Positions 1 through 7,033 of a stretch of 7,033 nucleotides of DNA are shown here, in pieces. The first letter of the stretch is position 1; each line of letters starts with the position of its first letter. The notes beneath the pieces are model-generated. The model was given only the letters and a program-made list of their open reading frames with translations, did not search any database and was not told the origin of the DNA. The translations under genes were made by a program, and so were the position numbers. Source of the stretch: Vitreoscilla sp. (GTDB taxonomy: Bacteria > Pseudomonadota > Gammaproteobacteria > Burkholderiales > Burkholderiaceae); NCBI GenBank assembly GCA_014378125.1, contig JACMOG010000184.1, positions 1-7,033 on the forward strand, given 5' to 3'.

Positions 1-86
1 AGTTCGACAGCCCCGAGGAATACGCGGGCAACCTCACGGCGTGCAAGGGCGAGATCCCGAAGCTGCTGGCCGTCGCGCGCAAGTAG
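1..86 (+). CDS. C-terminal end of an unidentified protein (5' truncated by window)
   Basis: An open frame enters from the left edge (first whole codon at 3) and ends at TAG 84-86, giving a tail that reads FDSPEEYAGNLTACKG then EIPKLLAVARK. Codon use (almost all G/C in third position) matches the clear genes of the window, which supports real coding. The tail has one cysteine and a basic end and looks like a soluble helical C-terminus. I do not recognise the family and assign no function. The next gene on the same strand begins either 10 nt later (GTG at 97) or 175 nt later (ATG at 262), so co-transcription is possible but not shown. No terminator-like hairpin with a T-run follows the stop. 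Confidence 0.6.
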   Translation, partial: FDSPEEYAGNLTACKGEIPKLLAVARK

Positions 87-261
87 CGGACTCAGGGTGA
101 ACCACGACGCGCCGGCCGCTGGCGCGTTGATATTCTCTCGCCGGTCACCGAAGACGCGACCGTCTGCAATCCGCGGGCGAGACGCTCCCCACTTGCCCTT
201 GCCGGCCTGGACCCTGGCCACGTTGCCCGACGACCCGGTGGCGTTCCACGGACTGGTCAAC

Positions 262-1044
262 ATGGACAGCGCCGGGCTGGGCTCGCAGACGATGCTGTAC
301 CCGATGGCCGGCCTGGGCATCATCGGCCTGCTGGCGGGCATCGCGGCCCATGCAGCCGTCATCGGCGGCGTGCGCTCAAGCCAGGAATCGAAGCTGCAGC
401 TCGCCGCCGACAAGGTGGTGGAGCCGTACCACGACGCGCTCGCGCGCTTCCACGCGCGCGACCTCGAGCAGCGCGCGCTGGCGCTCACCCCGTCGTCCGG
501 CGTGGCGCACCTGCGCGACGCCAAGGACACGCCCGCCGACGAGGCCTTCGTGCTGGCGGTGCCCGAGTTCGCGATGACGGCCGACTCCGCCGCGCTGGTG
601 CTGGACGAGACCATCGTCGTGCGACCCTCGGCCGCGTCGGACAAGGGCGTGCAGCAGGTGGTGCGCGTGATCTCGGCGCCGCGGGTGGAGGACAGTCCGC
701 GCGATGCGTGGAGCGCCGACGACGGCGCCGCGCTGAAGGTCACGGCCGCCGCCCTGATGGCCGAATCGCTCGACGTGGCGCTGCGCCAGTCGCGCCATCC
801 CGCCGACGCCAAGCTGGTGTTCCGCATGCTGCGCTACCGCTTCGGCGACGACGAGCGGATGGAGCGCGCGCAGCTGCTCGAGGAGACCTGCGACTTCCTG
901 GTGATGCGCACGTTGCGCGGCGCGCTGCTGGTGACGCCGCACAAGGCCGACGCGGTGCTGCCGGCCGGCTGCCCGCCCGCGCCGGTGGTGGCCGAGCGCA
1001 AGGCGGCGGCGGCACCGGTGCCCGCGTCGGCGGCGTCGAGTTAG
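262..1044 (+). CDS. Hypothetical protein with one N-terminal membrane segment
   Basis: Product of 260 aa from ATG 262. Residues about 15-36 form a hydrophobic, Gly/Ala-rich segment (MAGLGIIGLLAGIAAHAAVI) with no lipobox cysteine, so it is probably a membrane anchor or an uncleaved signal. The rest (about 40-235) is mixed hydrophilic sequence with two cysteines (C210, C237) that could pair if the domain is periplasmic; the last 25 residues are Ala/Pro-rich and probably disordered. The frame is open back to GTG 97 (315 aa). I prefer 262 because the extra 55 codons have 10 A/T-ending codons (ATA, TCA, CGA and others), read as non-membrane low-similarity sequence, and would put the hydrophobic segment at residues 70-90. 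Neither start has a strong ribosome site; ATG 292 and ATG 304 are also possible. I do not recognise a family. It converges on rlmI and shares no evident pathway with it. Confidence 0.7.
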   Translation: MDSAGLGSQTMLYPMAGLGIIGLLAGIAAHAAVIGGVRSSQESKLQLAADKVVEPYHDALARFHARDLEQRALALTPSSGVAHLRDAKDTPADEAFVLAVPEFAMTADSAALVLDETIVVRPSAASDKGVQQVVRVISAPRVEDSPRDAWSADDGAALKVTAAALMAESLDVALRQSRHPADAKLVFRMLRYRFGDDERMERAQLLEETCDFLVMRTLRGALLVTPHKADAVLPAGCPPAPVVAERKAAAAPVPASAASS

Positions 1045-1045
1045 C

Positions 1046-1116
1046 GTCGTTCCATGCGAAGTCGCGGAATCCACCCCGTACGCAGTCGTGGATCCTGCGA
1101 CTTCGCGCAGGATGAC
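1046..1116. repeat. REP-like intergenic inverted-repeat element
   Basis: The arms 1056-1073 and 1089-1106 are inverted copies of each other (16 of 18 positions pair) around a 15-nt loop. Each arm can also fold alone; the right half has a perfect 8-bp stem (ATCCTGCG with CGCAGGAT, 1092-1099 and 1106-1113). The outer ends read GTC (1046-1048) and GAC (1114-1116). This GTC-TTCC...GGAATCCA / TGGATCC...GGATGAC layout resembles dispersed intergenic palindromes common in proteobacterial genomes. It fills almost the whole gap between two convergent genes and could end transcription from both sides, but there is no T-run, so it is not a canonical intrinsic terminator. The repeat class is inferred from a single copy. 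Confidence 0.6.
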
Positions 1117-1121
1117 AAGAC

Positions 1122-2321
<1,200 letters not shown>

Positions 2322-2369
2322 GGCCCGATTGTCCCCTGAGCCGCTGTTTTGATCACTTCAGCCTGAAAT

Positions 2370-2410
2370 AGTCCTAAGTCGGCCCTTGCAAGGCCGAAGT
2401 CGGAGTCCTA
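2370..2410. promoter_or_regulatory. Candidate operator: dyad flanked by repeated heptamers
   Basis: In the 143-nt divergent gap, the perfect 10-bp palindrome CCTTGCAAGG (2384-2393) sits inside a longer imperfect dyad (CGG at 2380-2382 with CCG at 2394-2396, one bulged C). Two short words occur on each side: AGTCCTA at 2370-2376 and 2404-2410, and AAGTCGG at 2376-2382 and 2397-2403, in swapped order. Such a compact symmetrical region ahead of a ROK regulator gene is what an autoregulated operator would look like. Binding by the ROK protein is inference; the sequence is not the AT-rich site bound by E. coli Mlc and NagC. Confidence 0.4.
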
Positions 2411-2414
2411 CATT
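2387..2414 (+). promoter_or_regulatory. Possible sigma-70 promoter of the transport operon
   Basis: TTGCAA (2387-2392, 4 of 6 matches to TTGACA) is followed after 16 nt by TACATT (2409-2414, 4 of 6 matches to TATAAT). This would place transcription start near 2421 and give a leader of about 44 nt. The leader carries a small inverted repeat, CGACC 2423-2427 with GGTCG 2434-2438. The -35 element lies inside the palindrome at 2384-2393, so a bound repressor would block it. Elements this weak occur by chance, so this is tentative. Confidence 0.3.
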
Positions 2415-2464
2415 CCGGCTGTCGACCCGCAGAGGTCGCGTGGATAAAACGGAGACAAACGACG

Positions 2465-3673
2465 ATGAGCCGCTGGGCTTCACTGTCCGCCAATGAGCTG
2501 AGCGTGCTCGAGGGCGTGTTCTGGCTGCACGGGCCCTCGCGCGACGCGCTGTCGCAGCGGCTCGCGTTCTCGCGCACGCATGTCAACGCGGTGATCGCCG
2601 GGCTGCTGGAGCAGGGCTGGCTCGACCGTTCGGGGCAACGCGAGTCCTCCGGCGGCCGTCGCGCCGAGACCTTGTGCCTGCATCCGGCCCTGGGCGTGCT
2701 GCTGTGCGCCGACCTGGGCGCCACCAGCATCGAGGTGGCCGTGCTGTCGCTCGACCTGCAGGTGATGGCGCGCCACGGCGGGCCCATCGACGTGCGCATG
2801 GGGCCCGGCCTCGTGCTGTCGCGCATCCGCGCGCTGATGCGCGAGGTGCTGCACAGCTGCAAGCTCACGCAGCGCGACGTGCTGGCCATCGGCATGGGCG
2901 TGCCCGGCCCGGTCGACTTCACCACCGGCCAGTTGGTGGAGCCGCCGCTGATGCCGCAATGGGACAGCTTCTCCATCCGCGACGACCTGCGCGCCGAATA
3001 CGACGCCCCGGTCTGGGTGGACAACGACGTCAACCTGATGGCGCTGGCCGAGCTGTGGCGCTTGAAGCGCGAGCTGGCCAACTTCCTGGTGGTGAAGGTG
3101 GGCACGGGCATCGGCTGCGGCGTGGTGTGCCACGGCGAGGTCTACCGCGGCGCCAACGGCTCGGCCGGCGACGTGGGCCACATCTGCGTCGACCCCGCCG
3201 GGCCGCGCTGCCACTGCGGCAACGTGGGCTGCGTGGAGACGATGGCGGGCGGCCCGGCCATCGCGCGCGAGGCCACGGCCGCCGCGCAGGATGGCCGCAG
3301 CCCGCTGCTGGCCGAGCGCCTGGCCGCCGCCGGCGCGCTCACGCCCGAGGACGTGGGCAACGCGAGCCGCGCCGGCGACGCCGCGGCCAACCGCATCGTG
3401 CAGGGCGCGGGCATGGCCATCGGCCAGATGCTGGCGTCGGTGGTGAACTTCTTCAACCCGTCGCACGTGTTCGTGGGCGGCGGGCTCACCCGTATCGGTC
3501 CGCTGTTCCTCGCGTCGCTGCGCCAGTGCGTCTATCAACGCTCGCTGGCGCTCTCCACGCGGCATCTGGAGGTGGGCTACACGCCGCTGGGCGACCAGGC
3601 CGGACTCATCGGCGCGGGCGTTCTGGCGTTGCAGGAGATCCTGCGCGGGCGCGGCAAGGTGGTGGCGGCATGA
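2465..3673 (+). CDS. ROK-family transcriptional regulator (winged-helix plus sugar-kinase-like domain)
   Basis: Product of 402 aa. Residues about 7-60 form a MarR/winged-helix-like DNA-binding domain (SRDALSQRLAFSRTHVNAVIAGLLEQGWL). The rest is a ROK domain: phosphate-loop motif DLGATS (83-88), GVPGPVD (145-151), VDNDVN (185-190, with D188 at the kinase catalytic position), VGTGIGCGV (212-220) and NGSAGDVGH (231-239). The zinc motif CHCGNVGCVE spans 249-258; H239, C249, C251 and C256 have the same spacing as the zinc ligands of E. coli Mlc. Length and layout match NagC/Mlc/XylR-type regulators. ATG 2465 has GGAGA at 2451-2455. The stop overlaps the ATPase start (ATGA), so the regulator is first in the transport operon and probably controls it, most likely as a sugar-responsive repressor. 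Asp replaces the more usual Glu in the GExGH motif. Whether any kinase activity remains is unknown. Confidence 0.93.
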   Translation: MSRWASLSANELSVLEGVFWLHGPSRDALSQRLAFSRTHVNAVIAGLLEQGWLDRSGQRESSGGRRAETLCLHPALGVLLCADLGATSIEVAVLSLDLQVMARHGGPIDVRMGPGLVLSRIRALMREVLHSCKLTQRDVLAIGMGVPGPVDFTTGQLVEPPLMPQWDSFSIRDDLRAEYDAPVWVDNDVNLMALAELWRLKRELANFLVVKVGTGIGCGVVCHGEVYRGANGSAGDVGHICVDPAGPRCHCGNVGCVETMAGGPAIAREATAAAQDGRSPLLAERLAAAGALTPEDVGNASRAGDAAANRIVQGAGMAIGQMLASVVNFFNPSHVFVGGGLTRIGPLFLASLRQCVYQRSLALSTRHLEVGYTPLGDQAGLIGAGVLALQEILRGRGKVVAA

Positions 3674-5169
3674 GCGCGTCCGCACGGTCGGTATCGGTGT
3701 CGTTCGACGGCGTGGTCAAGGCCTTCGGGCCGGTGCGCGTGCTGCACGGCGTGAGCTTCGACCTGGCGCCGGGCCGCGTGGTGGGCCTGCTGGGCGAGAA
3801 CGGCGCGGGCAAGAGCACGCTGATGAAGATCCTGTCGGGCTACGAGTCGGCGACGGCCGGGCAGGTGACGGTGGACGGCGCGCCCGTGCGCTTCGACGGC
3901 CCGCGCGCGGCCGAGTCGCGCGGCATCGTGATGATCCACCAGGAGTTCGCGCTGGCCGAGGACCTCAGCATCGCGCAGAACGTGTTCCTGGGCCACGAGA
4001 TCACGCGCTACGGCTGGCTCGACGACCGCGCGATGCGCGCCGACACGGCGCGCGTGCTGAAGATGGTGGGCCTGGACGCGTCGCCCGACACGTCCGTGCG
4101 CGACCTGATCGTGGCCGAGAAGCAGCTGGTGGAGATCGCCCGCGCGGTGCAGCGCGACGCGCGCGTGCTGGTGATGGACGAGCCCCCCGCCACGCCCACG
4201 CCCGGCGAGACGGAGCGCCTGTTCGCGTTGATCGCGCAGCTGCGCGCCGACGGCGTGACGGTGGTCTACATCTCGCACAAGCTCGACGAGATCGAGCGCA
4301 TCACCGACGAGGTGGTGGTGATGCGCGACGGCCGCTTCGTGGCGCGCGAGCCGACGGCGTCGCTGTCGCGCCGCCAGATGGCCAACCTGATGGTGGGCCG
4401 CGAGTTGAGCGACCTCTATCCGGCCAAGGACCCGCAGCCGCAGGTTCCGCCGCTGCTGCGCGTGCGCGGCCTCACGGTGCCGGGCTGGGCGCGCGACGTG
4501 TCGTTCGACGTCGCCCCCGGCGAGATCCTGGGCTTCGCCGGCCTGGTGGGCGCCGGCCGCACCGAGATGTTCGAGGGCCTGATGGGCCTGCGTCCACACA
4601 GCGTCGACACGCTGGAGCTCGACGGCCGGCCGCTGCGCATCCGCAATCCGCGCGAGGCCGCGCGCCAGGGCCTCGCCTACCTCAGCGAAGACCGCAAGGG
4701 CAAGGGCCTGCACGTGCACCTGCACCTGGCCGAGAACCTCACGCTGATGGCGCTGCGGCGCTACGCCTCGCCGTGGCGGCATCCGGCGGCCGAGCGCGCG
4801 GCGCTGAAGGCGGCGATCGACGAGTTCGGCATCCGCACCGGCGCGCTCGACATCCCGGCGTCGTCGCTGTCGGGCGGCACCCAGCAGAAGCTGGCGCTGG
4901 CCAAGGTGCTGCATCCTGACCCGCGCGTGGTGATCCTCGACGAGCCCACGCGCGGCGTCGACGTGGGCGCCAAGCGCGACATCTATTTCCTGGTCCAGCG
5001 GCTGGCGCGCTCCGGCAAGGCCGTGATCGTCATCTCGTCGGAGCTGATCGAGCTGATCGGCATCTGCCATCGCATCGTGGTGATGCGCGCCGGCACGCAG
5101 CAGGTGACGCTGGCCGCGGAACAACTCACCGAGGGGGCCCTCATTGCCCACGCCACCGGAATCCACTGA
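3670..5169 (+). CDS. Sugar ABC transporter ATP-binding protein (CUT2, RbsA/MglA-like)
   Basis: Product of 499 aa with two fused nucleotide-binding domains, the usual length for this family; it powers sugar import at the inner membrane. Domain 1: Walker [10 protein letters not shown] (42-50), Q-loop IHQEF (89-93), signature region DLIVAEKQ (145-152), Walker B LVMDEP (167-172) and H-loop ISHK (201-204). Domain 2: degenerate Walker [10 protein letters not shown] (291-299) lacking Lys, signature LSGGTQQ (400-406) and Walker [13 protein letters not shown] (420-431); the missing Lys is normal for CUT2 ATPases. Unusual here, after Walker B of domain 1 the sequence is [11 protein letters not shown] where relatives have approximately DEPTA-LTP-E, so P173 and P176 replace Thr and Leu; the signature Ser of domain 1 is Ile. 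The frame is open upstream to 2674, but ATG 3670 overlaps the regulator stop by 4 nt, has AAGG at 3656-3659 and fits the family N-terminus. The permease begins 1 nt after the stop. Confidence 0.95.
   Translation: MSASARSVSVSFDGVVKAFGPVRVLHGVSFDLAPGRVVGLLGENGAGKSTLMKILSGYESATAGQVTVDGAPVRFDGPRAAESRGIVMIHQEFALAEDLSIAQNVFLGHEITRYGWLDDRAMRADTARVLKMVGLDASPDTSVRDLIVAEKQLVEIARAVQRDARVLVMDEPPATPTPGETERLFALIAQLRADGVTVVYISHKLDEIERITDEVVVMRDGRFVAREPTASLSRRQMANLMVGRELSDLYPAKDPQPQVPPLLRVRGLTVPGWARDVSFDVAPGEILGFAGLVGAGRTEMFEGLMGLRPHSVDTLELDGRPLRIRNPREAARQGLAYLSEDRKGKGLHVHLHLAENLTLMALRRYASPWRHPAAERAALKAAIDEFGIRTGALDIPASSLSGGTQQKLALAKVLHPDPRVVILDEPTRGVDVGAKRDIYFLVQRLARSGKAVIVISSELIELIGICHRIVVMRAGTQQVTLAAEQLTEGALIAHATGIH
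5131..5146 (+). promoter_or_regulatory. Ribosome-site-like GAGGGGG with alternative TTG start for the permease
   Basis: GAGGGGG (5131-5137) lies 6 nt before TTG 5144-5146, which is in frame with the permease and would add nine residues (MPTPPESTE) and overlap the ATPase gene by 26 nt. The ATG at 5171 has only a weak CGGA about 10 nt upstream. The purine run also encodes Glu-Gly-Ala in the ATPase, so it may be coincidental, or it may serve ATG 5171 less directly. Confidence 0.3.
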
Positions 5170-5170
5170 A

Positions 5171-6163
5171 ATGTCCGCAGGCGCGAGCGCCGGCGCCCGC
5201 GCGCGTCACGCCTGGGCGCGGCTGCACGGGCTCGGGCCCGTGGTGGGGCTCGTCGTGCTGTGCCTCGCGGGCTTCGCGCTGAACCACGACTTCGCCACCC
5301 TCGACAACGCGATGAACGTGCTCACGCGCACCGCCTTCATCGGCATCATCGCGGTGGGCATGTGCTTCGTCATCGTGAGCGGCGGCATCGACCTGTCGGT
5401 GGGCTCGATGGCCGCGCTCATCGCCGGCGGCGTCATCCTGCTGATGAACTGGCTGGGCGCGCGCCACGTGTCGCCCACGCTGGCCGTGGCCGCGGGCGCG
5501 GTCTTCGCGGTGGTGCTGGGCGCGCTGTTCGGGCTGGCGCACGGGCTGCTGATCACGCGGGGGCGCATCGAGCCCTTCATCGTGACGCTGGGCACGCTGG
5601 GCATCTTCCGGGCGACGCTCACGTGGCTGTCGGACGGCGGCGCCATCACGCTCGACAACGACCTGGCCGACGCCTACGCGCCGGTGTATTACGCGGCGTT
5701 CCTGGGCATCCCCGTGCCGGTCTGGGTGTTCCTGCTGGTGGCCGTGATCGGCGCGGCCATCCTCAACCGCACGGCCTACGGCCGCTACGTGCAGGCGGTC
5801 GGCTCCAACGAGCAGGTGGCGCGCTACGCCGCGGTCGACGTCGACTTCACCAAGATGATCACCTACGTGCTGCTGGGCGCCTGCGTGGGCATCGCCACGC
5901 TGCTGTACGTGCCGCGACTGGGCTCCGCCTCGCCCACCACCGGGCTGCTGTGGGAGCTCGAGGCGATCGCGTCGGTGATCGTGGGCGGCACCGCGCTGAA
6001 GGGCGGCTCGGGCAGCATTGTCGGCACGGTGGTGGGCGCGATCCTGCTGTCCGTCATCAGCAACATCCTCAACCTCACCAGCATCATCAGCGTGTACCTG
6101 AACGCGGCGGTGCAGGGCGGCGTGATCATCGTCGTGGCGTTCATGCAGCGCCGCAGGCGGTAG
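5171..6163 (+). CDS. Sugar ABC transporter permease (CUT2, RbsC-like)
   Basis: Product of 330 aa, close to RbsC (321 aa), an inner-membrane protein that would dimerise to form the sugar channel. After a short Arg/Ala-rich cytoplasmic N-terminus (1-20) come about eight to ten hydrophobic segments, for example near 21-37, 54-72, 80-95, 103-126, 182-198, 228-247, 264-275, 283-300 and 312-325. The family hallmark [20 protein letters not shown] lies at 59-78. The cytoplasmic loop [20 protein letters not shown] (203-222) is the coupling region facing the ATPase, and [20 protein letters not shown] (271-290) is another conserved block. The protein ends in MQRRRR, consistent with a cytoplasmic C-terminus. 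ATG 5171 starts 1 nt after the ATPase stop, indicating translational coupling; an in-frame TTG at 5144 is the alternative start. No feature reveals the substrate. Confidence 0.94.
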   Translation: MSAGASAGARARHAWARLHGLGPVVGLVVLCLAGFALNHDFATLDNAMNVLTRTAFIGIIAVGMCFVIVSGGIDLSVGSMAALIAGGVILLMNWLGARHVSPTLAVAAGAVFAVVLGALFGLAHGLLITRGRIEPFIVTLGTLGIFRATLTWLSDGGAITLDNDLADAYAPVYYAAFLGIPVPVWVFLLVAVIGAAILNRTAYGRYVQAVGSNEQVARYAAVDVDFTKMITYVLLGACVGIATLLYVPRLGSASPTTGLLWELEAIASVIVGGTALKGGSGSIVGTVVGAILLSVISNILNLTSIISVYLNAAVQGGVIIVVAFMQRRRR

Positions 6164-6220
6164 GCCCCAGGTTTTCCAGCGCGGTCATCGAGCCGCCTTT
6201 TCCGTTCCATCCACAACGAC

Positions 6221-6226
6221 AGGAGA
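6221..6226 (+). promoter_or_regulatory. Strong ribosome binding site of the substrate-binding protein gene
   Basis: AGGAGA is followed after four nucleotides (CAAC) by ATG 6231. It is the best Shine-Dalgarno match in the window, in keeping with the usual need for binding protein in excess over the membrane components. The 67-nt gap from the permease (6164-6230) holds no clear promoter or T-tailed hairpin. Confidence 0.7.
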
Positions 6227-6230
6227 CAAC

Positions 6231-7033
6231 ATGAAACCGATCCAACGCAGACTTGTCCTCGCGCTCGGCGCCGCCGGCCTCGCGCTGACCACGCCTTTCG
6301 CGGCGTTCGCGCAGACCAAGGTGAACCTCGGCGTGGCCATCCCGTCGGCCGACCACGGCTTCACCGGCGGCATCGTCTGGTGGGCCAACGAGGCCAAGAA
6401 GGAACTGGAGAAGAAGTATCCCGACCTGAAGGTGACGGTGAAGACGTCGAAGGACGCCGGCGAGCAGGCCAACCAGCTGCAGGACCTGGTGACGGCCAAC
6501 AAGATCAACGCGCTGGTGATCTTCCCGCACGAGTCGGCGGCGCTCACCAAGCCCGTGCAGCAGGTGCATTCCAAAGGCGTGTACGTGACGGTGGTCGACC
6601 GCGGCCTCACCGACGAGACCGCGCAGGATGCCTACGTGGCCGGCGACAACACCGCGTTCGGCCGCGTGCCGGCCGAGTACCTGGTCAAGGCGCTGGGCGG
6701 CAAGGGCGACATCGTGGCGATGCGCGGCATCGCCACCACGCTGGATACCGAGCGCATGGACGCGTTCACCAGCGTGCTGAAGGCCCACCCCGACATGCAC
6801 CTGCTGGACGCCAAGTACGCCAACTGGAACCGCGACGACGCGTTCAAGACCATGCAGGACTTCCTCACGCGCTTCAAGCACATCGACGCCGTGTGGGCGG
6901 CCGACGACGACATGGCCGAGGGCGTGACCAAGGCCAGCGACCAGGCCAAGCGCACCGACATCAAGATCGTGTTCGGCGGCGCCGGCGCCAAGGGCATGAT
7001 CAAGACGCTCAAGGACGGTACCGACCCGCGCAT
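6231..7033 (+). CDS. Periplasmic sugar-binding protein of the ABC importer (3' truncated by window)
   Basis: The frame is open from ATG 6231 to the window end (267 whole codons; relatives are about 310-330 aa). Residues 1-27 are a Sec signal peptide: KPIQRR, a hydrophobic core, then AAFA with cleavage expected before QT. The mature part is a type I periplasmic binding protein of the Peripla_BP_4/RbsB kind. Visible blocks are [20 protein letters not shown] (31-50), [17 protein letters not shown] (95-111), VVDRG (121-125), AGDNTAFGR (137-145), [16 protein letters not shown] (164-179), [17 protein letters not shown] (196-212) and [10 protein letters not shown] (222-231). D123-R124 and R175 align with the ribose-contacting D89-R90 and R141 of E. 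coli RbsB. The RbsB Asn190 position is Asp here, and the RbsB F214-D215 step is replaced by Gly-rich VFGGAGAKG (247-255), so the ligand is probably not ribose. It supplies the permease and ATPase encoded just upstream. The substrate remains undetermined. Confidence 0.93.
   Translation, partial: MKPIQRRLVLALGAAGLALTTPFAAFAQTKVNLGVAIPSADHGFTGGIVWWANEAKKELEKKYPDLKVTVKTSKDAGEQANQLQDLVTANKINALVIFPHESAALTKPVQQVHSKGVYVTVVDRGLTDETAQDAYVAGDNTAFGRVPAEYLVKALGGKGDIVAMRGIATTLDTERMDAFTSVLKAHPDMHLLDAKYANWNRDDAFKTMQDFLTRFKHIDAVWAADDDMAEGVTKASDQAKRTDIKIVFGGAGAKGMIKTLKDGTDPR

Noticed and set aside
125..170. TTGATA / TATTCT promoter-like words before the hypothetical gene
   Set aside because: No -10 or -35 partner lies at acceptable spacing for either word, so I do not call a promoter.
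2674..3669. Upstream in-frame extension of the ATPase reading frame
   Set aside because: The first 332 codons are Arg/Gly/Ala-rich out-of-frame reading of the ROK gene; the conserved ATPase N-terminus starts at ATG 3670.
2480..3685. Open frame of 401 codons on the - strand, and the 529-codon one at 3577-5166
   Set aside because: Both mirror the ROK and ATPase genes and yield His/Arg/Ala-rich sequence without recognisable motifs.
4542..4566. Lysine-less Walker A (GLVGAGRTE) in the second ATPase domain as a sign of a broken gene
   Set aside because: This degenerate form is standard in CUT2 sugar ATPases and is not a defect.
6140..6180. GC-rich hairpin (CCGC-AG-GCGG) at the end of the permease gene followed by TTTT, considered as a terminator
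   Set aside because: The loop is only 2 nt, the stem is within the coding end and the T-run is short and distant; the binding-protein gene is expected to be in the same operon.
6141..6881. Open frame of 246 codons on the - strand, and the one at 6632-7033
   Set aside because: Both are antisense to the binding-protein gene, which has a signal peptide, a ribosome site and family motifs.

Overview
The window is GC-rich throughout, with G or C at nearly every third codon position. Its gene content (an RlmI methyltransferase close to the E. coli one, and a CUT2-type sugar ABC operon led by a ROK regulator) suggests a chromosomal segment of a high-GC proteobacterium. A Burkholderiales-type betaproteobacterium is my best guess from codon bias and gene style; no ribosomal RNA or other strong taxonomic marker is present. 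I see no mobile element, tRNA, rRNA or CRISPR array.

Left part (1-1121): the last 28 codons of an unidentified + strand gene, then a + strand gene for a hypothetical protein with an N-terminal membrane segment. The intergenic gap that follows holds a REP-like inverted-repeat element. Centre-left (1122-2321): rlmI on the - strand, a 23S rRNA m5C methyltransferase with PUA and Rossmann methyltransferase domains. It converges on the hypothetical gene and diverges from the transport operon.

Right part (2465-7033, continuing past the window): one tightly packed + strand operon encodes a ROK-family regulator, a two-domain CUT2 sugar ATPase (ATGA overlap with the regulator gene), a RbsC-like permease (1 nt after the ATPase stop) and a periplasmic substrate-binding protein with a signal peptide (67 nt after the permease, cut by the window end). 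Together they form a complete high-affinity importer: the binding protein captures a carbohydrate in the periplasm, the permease dimer passes it across the inner membrane, the ATPase powers this, and the ROK protein probably senses the sugar or a derivative and controls the operon. The 143-nt divergent region upstream of the regulator holds a dyad flanked by repeated heptamers, a good operator candidate. The substrate cannot be named from the window, and several ribose-contacting positions of the binding protein differ from RbsB.

Most of the window is ordinary. The points worth a second look are two proline substitutions beside the Walker B motif of the first ATPase domain, together with loss of its signature serine; the repeat and dyad upstream of the operon; the REP-like element; the altered ligand pocket of the binding protein; and the unidentified membrane-anchored protein. 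I found no convincing new biological system.
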